The position numbers and the translations under genes were made by a program. Below the pieces are notes generated by a model that searched no databases, had not been told where the DNA came from, and saw only the letters and a program-made list of their open reading frames with translations. From positions 206,936 to 270,935 of the forward strand of contig JAHELJ010000001.1 of the NCBI GenBank assembly GCA_024644235.1: a DNA stretch of 64,000 nt, read 5' to 3'. Origin of the DNA: Lewinellaceae bacterium. Lineage in GTDB: Bacteria > Bacteroidota > Bacteroidia > Chitinophagales > Saprospiraceae. Shown one piece after another: positions 44,501-51,080 of the stretch; positions within the stretch are counted from its first letter, which is position 1; every line of letters starts with the position of its first letter.

Positions 44501-47055
44501 CCATCAATAGAGTATTCGAGGTTGATACCAGTTGCCTCGATCGCAAGCCATCCGTTCTCAGCTCCACAGTTATCCGGATGATATGGTTCTATATGTTCGA
44601 TCACGGGGTTTTCAGGTGAGGTTAGAGCCACTTCTTCTTTAATCTCACAACTTTGTAAGCGGTGGCTTCGGATAATCACCTGATAATTTCCTCCCGAGAG
44701 CTGAATGAATTTTGGATTATCTGTCCAATTCTCACCATTGCTTATGGAATATTCCAAATTCCCACCCTCTGCTTCAATCAGGATAGAACCATTTTCATTT
44801 GTACAATCATCCGGATTCATTGCTTCGATTTTTCTTAAAACAGGGGCGTCTAATTTTTCTAAATAAATCTTTGTTTCGCTTAGACAGAAGGGTGAAGAGG
44901 CTTCTCGCACGATTACGTTAAGACTTCCTCCACCTAAACCATCAAATTTGTGATTATCGCTCCAGCTAGATCCGTCATTGATGGAGTATTCAAGATCTGT
45001 CCCGGATGCCGTGATTAAGATAGTACCATCATCGAGTCCACATTGGGTCGGATCGGTGATAGATATATCATCTATTGTCGGAGCGAGAGGGCTATCAAGA
45101 GTAACTATCACTGTATCGATACAAAATTGAGTGTTTGCTTTACGGACTCTGACCAAGTAAGTTCCTGCATTGAGATCTGGAAATATCGGATTTGACGACC
45201 AGGTGTCGCCGATGGTGAATTCCAAAGCATTCCCTGAAGCGCTGATTTCTATTGAACCGTCGGAAATTCCACAGTCGCTGGGATCGATCAGGTCAATCCC
45301 GTTGATCACAGGTAACAGTGGACCTTGCAATTCTATGTTGGTGGTTACCAGGCATTGGCTGGTGTTGGCTTCGCGGATTTGGGCAGTGTAACTTCCGTCT
45401 TTCAAATCACCGAATTCGTTGGTACTTTGCCAGGTTTCACCGCCGTCAATCGAATACTCTAGTTGGTTTCCTGCAGCATCAATCTCAATGTACCCATCCT
45501 CGGCTCCACAATCTGATGGTCCGCGAGCGACAATGTCCACAATTGCTGGAAGGGCTGGTCCATCAATAGCGATTTCAGTTGATGCCAGGCAGCCATGATG
45601 ATCCTGTTCGCGGATCTGTATCGCATAGTTCCCGGCACCAAGAATTGGGAAAAGGCTTGATGTTTCCCAGGGACCATCATCCAGCCGGTATTCCAGTTGC
45701 ACACCAAGTGCTTCCACATGGATAGAGCCATCAAGTACTTCGCAATCGGTTTGATCAGTAGCTCTAACATTGCTGACAATAGGTATCTCAGGACCAGCGA
45801 GAGAGAATGAGAATTGATCAAAGCAAAGTTCTGTGTTCTCGACCCTCACCGTCACATCATAGTCTCCCGGATCAAGACCCACAAAGTAATTGCTCGAGGT
45901 CCAGTTATTATTGTCGATGGAGTATTCCAGGTTTTGCCCAGTGGCATCAACAACTACCTCGCCATCCGAAGCACCACAATCGGATATTTGCTCTACCTCA
46001 AGCGAGCTGATTTTTGGCATTTCAGGACCGGAAATGATAGCTACATCCATGATAAGGCAATTCTGTGTTCCTACGGAGCGTACTTGTATATCATAAATGT
46101 CCACAGCCAAGTCGTTAAAGGTTGAGCCATTCTGCCAATTATTACCACCATCGATGGAGTATTCGATAGCATCACCTTCAGCGATGACGTCGATGGAACC
46201 ATCGCTTATCCCGCAATCGGTCACATTTTCAGTGTGGATTTCAATGAGAGTGGGAGATTTTCTTTCAACCAGTTCGGCTTGATCTGAAGTCAGGCATGAT
46301 GAGGAGCCATCGCTCCGGACTTCTATTAGATATATGCCTCCCCCCAGGTTTTCAAATACGGGACTACTACTCCAGTTTTCAGCGGCGTCGATTGAATACT
46401 CAAGAGCTGGACCCGAAGCGCTAATTGAGATGAAGCCATCCTTCACCAGACAATCAGTTGGATCGCTTGCTTCTACGTCCAGGATATTAATGCCTTCATC
46501 GTGAGATCCAAGATTGGTCAGGTCATCCGTTGGAAAACCGATCCACTCGGAAGCTAGGGTGGGGAAGGAACATGAACCGGGATCGGAGTTGATTCCTTGG
46601 GTTACGCATGGCCTTCTTACCAGCGTCATATCTTTTGTGCTTAACCCATTACCATTCCAGCTACTTCCTGGGTCGCAACCGATATTACCTACGAGATCCA
46701 CCAATATCCCTCCGTTTTTTTCCAGAGCAATGGCATCATTTCCATTGGGTCCGGCCGTAAAATTTTGGTCGCTTGGAATCCCAGATTGTGCTTCACAAAC
46801 TACATGAACGGCGCCGGGTGCAATACTGCCAGTAAGATTGCTTTTGGTTTGCCCGGTGGAGCTTCCATTGGGGTACATCACCAGCTTATAGCTCGACGCA
46901 GCTAAATCAATGGTAGATGATGTAGGATTGTAAATCTCAATACACTTGTTGCTACCGGATCCTTCGATGTATTCAGATATGATCAGATCCTGGGCCGTGG
47001 TAGATTGAACAATAAGTAACAGGCCAAAGCAAAGGGTGGTGATCGGGGACTTCAA
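41545..47055 (-). CDS. Giant T9SS-exported surface protein: lamin-tail domain, 13 two-cysteine repeats, SprB-like repeats, type B sorting domain
   Basis: 1836 residues. Signal peptide 1-22 (ending QSTTAQ) and a lamin-tail domain ~23-188 (DLIISEYIEGSGSNKCIEIY). Then 13 degenerate repeats of about 78 residues (DNA 46491-43453), each with a Cys near the start (as in DPTDC), LEYSIDGG and W, and a second Cys 50-60 residues on. After these come four or five SprB-like repeats (GGxxPYxIxW...G). The C-terminus, from LIYIPNAITLNGDDINDEW to GGLNILR, is the gliding-motility/T9SS type B domain. Probably an adhesin; function not known. The only start in frame is TTG 47055, after an in-frame TAA at 47080. 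Confidence 0.88.
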   Translation of the reverse strand: MKSPITTLCFGLLLIVQSTTAQDLIISEYIEGSGSNKCIEIYNPTSSTIDLAASSYKLVMYPNGSSTGQTKSNLTGSIAPGAVHVVCEAQSGIPSDQNFTAGPNGNDAIALEKNGGILVDLVGNIGCDPGSSWNGNGLSTKDMTLVRRPCVTQGINSDPGSCSFPTLASEWIGFPTDDLTNLGSHDEGINILDVEASDPTDCLVKDGFISISASGPALEYSIDAAENWSSSPVFENLGGGIYLIEVRSDGSSSCLTSDQAELVERKSPTLIEIHTENVTDCGISDGSIDVIAEGDAIEYSIDGGNNWQNGSTFNDLAVDIYDIQVRSVGTQNCLIMDVAIISGPEMPKISSLEVEQISDCGASDGEVVVDATGQNLEYSIDNNNWTSSNYFVGLDPGDYDVTVRVENTELCFDQFSFSLAGPEIPIVSNVRATDQTDCEVLDGSIHVEALGVQLEYRLDDGPWETSSLFPILGAGNYAIQIREQDHHGCLASTEIAIDGPALPAIVDIVARGPSDCGAEDGYIEIDAAGNQLEYSIDGGETWQSTNEFGDLKDGSYTAQIREANTSQCLVTTNIELQGPLLPVINGIDLIDPSDCGISDGSIEISASGNALEFTIGDTWSSNPIFPDLNAGTYLVRVRKANTQFCIDTVIVTLDSPLAPTIDDISITDPTQCGLDDGTILITASGTDLEYSINDGSSWSDNHKFDGLGGGSLNVIVREASSPFCLSETKIYLEKLDAPVLRKIEAMNPDDCTNENGSILIEAEGGNLEYSISNGENWTDNPKFIQLSGGNYQVIIRSHRLQSCEIKEEVALTSPENPVIEHIEPYHPDNCGAENGWLAIEATGINLEYSIDGFSWQSGKVFTNLGPGIYNPQVRIKETINCLVSSEVTLQTPLAPKIRDLETHDPSGCTVANGRILVHADGDDLEYSIDNGSSWQQSKIFTNLAGGVYSIIVREKNQEGCIATANTQLSQPIMPRIDEIEITHDTDCQSPNGSIEIIAEGTDLEYALHGQMPWQEEPQFTGLAGGNYQVQVREGKAEDCMVSHNTSISSPSIPEIEIKNPSDCGVSDGQVSIDVKEETALFSIDSLHWQSESVFENLAADTYPIFVLIENCVSRSSARLAAPEMPQISEIRHESPGCELADGSMSILASGDDLEFSIDGGETFSADHHFTNLASATYEIEVRSANASQCRVQTIYYLPESLPVVTSVAYDQPSCHAGEDGKASINIAGGTAPYRITWKHGTQLVEEDSFSLSNLTAGRYHLEIIDDANCHHLDTLTIPSTKEIVVSTSYTIVDKGFYFSVQILGGVPPYDIQWTSGQTDSTVFVAEPGLYGVTVVDANGCMASDSILAESALCNIDWSAEVIHNQCYGDSLGSISILMTTPPDNPIYRWETHPGQNISALSKLPAGTYNVTIEAGAGCTTSGMIEIKQPDSLQLDIATGNESSVDAQDGWIDVDVRGGQDPYQIHWNTGETSQTLVDLTPGWYILEITDAAGCDISDSIEILSAPECTIDVIAEVIQPNCHQEGAIFLDLNAPDQDEIVLSWLDSSNLAVWSRPSLQEGTYYYRIESGQCEIIDSIVLKRQEISAINYSLMPPNLCQLNSSITLNEIIGGIGPYQINIDSKDVKPNQIVELAGKDSVAITVTDGIGCVYNQTVPNVQEDFGISLPADTFIHRGENVTLEVGTDEESDYQISWSNSNDLLCAPCTSIEVQPLLTQTYTFSIRDLSGCLFQEDITVYVDGRNLIYIPNAITLNGDDINDEWIIYDGRDIVREIKSLQIFDRRGSTIMEIFDLSPNEPIPHLKTTLSNVIAPSVLMYRVIVQFKAGFQQTYIGGLNILR
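43453..46491 (-). repeat. Thirteen tandem protein-coding repeats of about 234 bp
   Basis: Within the surface-protein gene, the segments beginning near DPTDC, NVTDC, QISDC, DQTDC, GPSDC, DPSDC, DPTQC, NPDDC, HPDNC, DPSGC, HDTDC, NPSDC and ESPGC recur. Amino-acid similarity is clear; nucleotide copies have drifted, so it is an old expansion. Confidence 0.85.
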
Positions 47056-47254
47056 GGGAGCTAGGTTTTTGTTAGTCGGTTATATCATTGTGTGCTCACG
47101 AAGGATAATTGTTACCTCTATCATGATAAAAAATCCTTTATTCGAAAAAACCAGTAATAATGACGGAGTTGATGCAGCAGGTCAACTTAGATTTGGAAAG
47201 CATTTAGAGCGGACTACCTGATTGCCGTCAGACATAAACGTCATAACAGTGATG

Positions 47255-47292
47255 ACCGTTTGTTATCGAAACAACCGTAATTAACGGCTATA
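47255..47292. repeat. Two abutting 19-bp ACCGT repeats
   Basis: ACCGTTTGTTATCGAAACA (47255-47273) and ACCGTAATTAACGGCTATA (47274-47292) share the start ACCGT and a 19-base period. The second includes a near-palindrome and runs into TAATTTTG. Confidence 0.55.
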
Positions 47293-47456
47293 ATTTTGCA
47301 GATCGGTGGGCCGTGGTATCGATCGGAATCAATGAACAGGTCAATGATTTTGGCTGTCAATCGACCGTTATGGTCAAACCGAAAAGACTGTGGCAGAGTG
47401 AGTCGGTAACTAAAGTCTGCACTGATCTTTGCTGACGACGTGCCGTTGTCACAATA

Positions 47457-47519
47457 ACCGTTATATACGTTTATTACCGTAGTAGACGTATACTACCGTT
47501 ATATACGTATAATACGGTT
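47457..47519. repeat. Tandem 19-bp iteron-like repeats
   Basis: Copies start at 47457, 47476 and 47495, with ACCGTTATATACGT, ACCGTAGTAGACGT and ACCGTTATATACGT as the first 14 bases, then a variable five. A degenerate fourth copy starts ACGGTT at 47514. Spacing is exactly 19 bases. Confidence 0.8.
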
Positions 47520-47598
47520 AATTAGAAACACAACAATAATTACCTTCAACAGCAGATTTTCTTTTACACCTTTCTCTCAGTCTGCTTATATTCAAAGC

Positions 47599-49566
47599 AT
47601 GATTTTCCACCAACCTTCTTTCAAATCTTGTTCGATCCTTCTCTTGCTCATTTTTATGGGTGCAAGTTCAGCCTTTACTCAAACTTTGGGAACATTCACC
47701 GTACAGACAGGAGCACATGCCAGGATCAATTCTCCCGTTTTCTCCAGCCTTGATGGGATCACCATGCAGAGTGAGATTTTTGATCTGGAACTGGTTGAAT
47801 GGCAAGATGGTCGTGAGGTGAAAGTCAACTGCCAATTTGAAGCCGCACGAAATGGGCTTTGGTGGATCCTCGATGGCGATACACCGAGAGAAACAATTCG
47901 AACCTTTGAATTGCGGAAAGTAGCAAAGGAAGAGCGATCCAGTGCGTTCGCGGTTACAGACGACGGCAGTAAGGTTGCGCTGGCTTTGGAAGGCAAGGAT
48001 ATCCTGGCTTATCAGTACGCCAAAGCAAAGGTGCCTGAGGGAGTCGATCCGGTGTACAGCCGTGGTGGATTTATCCATCCCTTGTGGTCGCCAAACGGGG
48101 AGGTGCTGACACGCATCCAACCCCCGGACCACTATCATCACTATGGGATCTGGAATCCCTGGACGCACACCGAATTTCGAGGACAGGAGATTGATTTTTG
48201 GAATCTTGTAAAGCGGCAAGCCACTGTTGAAGTGCCTTTCAGACCGGTTGTTACCACAGGAGATGTCTATTCAGAAATCAAGTCCGTTCATCATCATGTG
48301 GTCAAGGCAGATTCAACCAGATCAGAAGATGAAGCGGTTCTTTCAGAAAACTTTTCTATGCGAGCCTGGAATGCTCATCCTGACAATGCGGTTTGGGTGG
48401 TTGACATTCATTCAGATCTCAATTGCATTGCACCAGATCCACTGACTATCAAAGCATATCGCTACCAAGGCTTTGGCTTCAGGGCAAATGCTCGATGGGA
48501 TGACCAGAATGTCCGGTTACTGACCTCAGAGGGACTGGACAAAGCCACCGGTAATGCAACGCGAGCGAGGTGGTGCATTGTGGAGGGACCCGGGGCAAAC
48601 AATACCGCTGGTGTATCTTTTATGACTCACCCCTCAAATTTTAATTTCCCAGAAACCATCCGCATTTGGCCAGTAGGCTCTAACGACGGAAAAGAAAACG
48701 TCTTCTTTAACTTCAATCCCGCACAAGAACGAGATTGGATTCTAAGACCTAACCAGACCCACACCTTAAGTTATCGGCTATTGGTATACGACGGATCCCT
48801 GGATAGCACGATAGCCCAATCATATTGGACCGACCTGGCCTATCCTCCTCACGTCAGCTTTCAAAAGTATACTGACCTGGCAGGAAAGAAGATCCTAGTC
48901 TATACAAAGAACGGAGAGGGATATGTGCATGATAATATTCCCACATCCATTCGGGCCATTCAAAAGTTAGGTGGGGAATTCGGATTTATGGTGGAGGCCT
49001 CGGAAGACCCATCCATTTTTACAGCCGAACACCTGAAGCAATTCGATGCCCTGGTTTTTTCCAATACCAACAATGACATCTTTGACACAAAGGAACAGGA
49101 GGAAGCCTTTCAGGATTATATCCGCTCAGGAGGTGGGTTCGTGGGTCTCCATTCTGCAAGCGGATCGGAGCGGGATTGGCCCTGGTTCTGGCAAATGTTG
49201 GGAGGTAAGTTTTACCGGCACGCACCTCATCAGGAGTTTGAAGTACAGGTCTTACAAAGGGATCATCCATCAACTGCTCATCTGCCGGCTAGCTATTCCA
49301 CTGCCGATGAATGCTATTACCTTAATCAACTCAATCCCGATATCGAGGTGCTTTTGGTAGCCAATCTCAATACAGTAGAGGATGAGAAGATGAGCGAATA
49401 TCCAGGCGAAACTTTTGGAAGTACCTTCCCCCTATCCTGGTGCCACCGGTTTGACGGGGGTCGACAGTGGTATACAGCCCTTGGCCATGATATCGAGCAC
49501 TACGAAGACCATGCTTTTATGAAACATATTCTCGGAGGTATTCAATGGGTGATGCAAAAAGATTAA
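47599..49566 (+). CDS. Secreted DUF6807 (PmoA-like) and ThuA-domain fusion protein
   Basis: A 655-residue exported protein with a signal peptide (SCSILLLLIFMGASSAFTQ). Residues ~30-420 match the DUF6807 domain, labelled 'methane oxygenase PmoA' in databases although unrelated to methane oxidation (DHYHHYGIWNPWTHTEFRG, PGANNTAGVSFMTHPSNFN). Residues ~430-655 are a ThuA domain (KILVYTKNGEGYVHDNIP, GGGFVGLHSASGSERDWPWF, GHDIEHYEDHAFMKHILGG), a glutamine-amidotransferase-like fold tied to trehalose and other sugar use. It opens a sugar-catabolic block with a Gfo/Idh oxidoreductase 26 bases downstream. Confidence 0.85.
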   Translation: MIFHQPSFKSCSILLLLIFMGASSAFTQTLGTFTVQTGAHARINSPVFSSLDGITMQSEIFDLELVEWQDGREVKVNCQFEAARNGLWWILDGDTPRETIRTFELRKVAKEERSSAFAVTDDGSKVALALEGKDILAYQYAKAKVPEGVDPVYSRGGFIHPLWSPNGEVLTRIQPPDHYHHYGIWNPWTHTEFRGQEIDFWNLVKRQATVEVPFRPVVTTGDVYSEIKSVHHHVVKADSTRSEDEAVLSENFSMRAWNAHPDNAVWVVDIHSDLNCIAPDPLTIKAYRYQGFGFRANARWDDQNVRLLTSEGLDKATGNATRARWCIVEGPGANNTAGVSFMTHPSNFNFPETIRIWPVGSNDGKENVFFNFNPAQERDWILRPNQTHTLSYRLLVYDGSLDSTIAQSYWTDLAYPPHVSFQKYTDLAGKKILVYTKNGEGYVHDNIPTSIRAIQKLGGEFGFMVEASEDPSIFTAEHLKQFDALVFSNTNNDIFDTKEQEEAFQDYIRSGGGFVGLHSASGSERDWPWFWQMLGGKFYRHAPHQEFEVQVLQRDHPSTAHLPASYSTADECYYLNQLNPDIEVLLVANLNTVEDEKMSEYPGETFGSTFPLSWCHRFDGGRQWYTALGHDIEHYEDHAFMKHILGGIQWVMQKD

Positions 49567-49592
49567 ATTGAGCTAAGACAACGACAATTATC

Positions 49593-50990
49593 ATGATCAA
49601 GAAATCCCGAAAAATATCTAGACGCAACTATATCAAGAAGTCCACTATTGCTGCAGGAGCTATAGCTGTACCCACTATCGTTCCTGCCTCTGTTTTTGGG
49701 AAGGATGCACCGAGCGAGAAGATCACCATTGGTCAGATTGGCTTTGGCAGAATAGCGAAGGGCCATGACCTGCCCGACACTATGCAATATGACGATGCCC
49801 GCGTTGTAGCAGTAGCAGACTGCGATCTGAAAAGGGCTCAGGACGGTAAAAAGTATATAGAGAACTGGTACAAAGAAAAAAAAGGTGCCGATAATCTGGT
49901 GGATGTAAAGGTTCACCAGGATTACCGGGAGCTGCTGGCCGACGAATCCATTGATGCGGTGATTATCAGTACGCCGGATCACTGGCATGCACAACCAGCG
50001 ATGGAAGCTGCAATTGCAGGCAAGGATGTCTATCTCCAGAAACCCACCTCACTCACTGTGTCTGAGGGTCGGGCGCTCGCAGATTGCATCCGTTTGAAGG
50101 GAACGATTCTGCAAGTAGGTACACAACAAAGGTCATCTCCCCAGTTCCGAATTGCTGCCGAACTTGTTCGCAACGGTCGCATTGGTAAACTACATACTGT
50201 CCGTATCGGCCTGCCTGGAGACCCTCCGGGCGACGCAGAACCCGAGATGCCGATTCCCAACACCCTTGACTACGACATGTGGCTTGGATCAACTCCGGAA
50301 GTTTTCTACACCGAGAAAAGAGTACATCCACAAAATGACTACTCACGGCCGGGCTGGTTGCGCTGTGAGCAATTTGGAGCAGGGATGATTACCGGCTGGG
50401 GACAACATCACATCGATTCTGCATTTTGGGGCATGAATACTGAATACACGGGGCCTCTTGAAGTGGAAGCCATCGCAGAATTTCCCCGGTCTGGTCTGTG
50501 GGATGTGCATGGCGATTTTATGGTCAAAGCACGATTTGAAGATGACATTAACATGTTCATCAGTGGAGGTTATACCAATGGCATCCGATTTGAAGGCTCC
50601 GATGGTTGGATCTTTGTTTCCAGAGGAAACTATGTCGCCACTGCTAGCGATCCGGTCTCCCAAAACGAAAGTGCCAAAGCGCTTACAGCATCTAATCCTG
50701 CTGTGCTCACCTCTGAGATACAGGATAGCGAAGTGAAACTATATGTAAGTGAGGATCAACATCGCGACTGGCTTGATTGCATCAAGACCCGCGAGCAACC
50801 GATTTCCACAGCAGAGGTCGGACACCGTGTCTGTACCACTTGTCTGATCAGTCACATCGCAATGAAACTACCCAGGAAACTGCGGTGGGATCCTGCTAAT
50901 GAGCGTTTCCGTGACGATGATGAAGCCAATGCTATGCTCTCCCGGACCCAACGGGCACCTTGGGGCCACTCTTTCGTGGATATGGGGTAG
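49593..50990 (+). CDS. Tat-exported Gfo/Idh/MocA family oxidoreductase
   Basis: A 465-residue NAD(P)-dependent sugar oxidoreductase. A twin-arginine signal (SRRNYIKKSTIAAGAIAVP) sends it to the periplasm prefolded. The Rossmann part starts with ITIGQIGFGRIAKGHDLP (GFGRIA), IISTPDHWHAQPAMEAAIAG is the conserved segment before the catalytic Lys of QKP (YLQKPTSLTVSEGRALAD), and GMITGWGQHHIDSAFWGM is the substrate-side region. Exported members act on sugars or glycoside-derived substrates in Bacteroidota catabolic loci. Probably in one operon with the ThuA gene. Confidence 0.92.
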   Translation: MIKKSRKISRRNYIKKSTIAAGAIAVPTIVPASVFGKDAPSEKITIGQIGFGRIAKGHDLPDTMQYDDARVVAVADCDLKRAQDGKKYIENWYKEKKGADNLVDVKVHQDYRELLADESIDAVIISTPDHWHAQPAMEAAIAGKDVYLQKPTSLTVSEGRALADCIRLKGTILQVGTQQRSSPQFRIAAELVRNGRIGKLHTVRIGLPGDPPGDAEPEMPIPNTLDYDMWLGSTPEVFYTEKRVHPQNDYSRPGWLRCEQFGAGMITGWGQHHIDSAFWGMNTEYTGPLEVEAIAEFPRSGLWDVHGDFMVKARFEDDINMFISGGYTNGIRFEGSDGWIFVSRGNYVATASDPVSQNESAKALTASNPAVLTSEIQDSEVKLYVSEDQHRDWLDCIKTREQPISTAEVGHRVCTTCLISHIAMKLPRKLRWDPANERFRDDDEANAMLSRTQRAPWGHSFVDMG

Positions 50991-51080
50991 GATAAGATTG
51001 CTTGAGAAAGATTCCTGTAATCGCTAAAGATCTGTTGTCCTTTGATAATCTTTATCTTTTAGGACAAAGTGCCTTTGCAG

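Larger units (their letters stand above)
47056..47598. other. 543-base intergenic region between divergent genes, rich in ACCGT repeats
   Basis: Contains two repeat clusters (47255-47292 and 47457-47519), listed separately, and a lone ACCGTTATGG at 47364. A -7-like TAATTTTG is at 47291-47298 without a -33 at the right distance. No ORF, tRNA or terminator seen. Confidence 0.7.

Noticed and set aside
47457..47519. CRISPR array
   Set aside because: Repeats abut with only five variable bases between cores, so there are no spacers; no cas genes lie nearby.
51033..51060. TTG ... TATCTTTT as a promoter for the DUF6797 gene
   Set aside because: Spacing is only 15 bases and the -7 lacks the final G.
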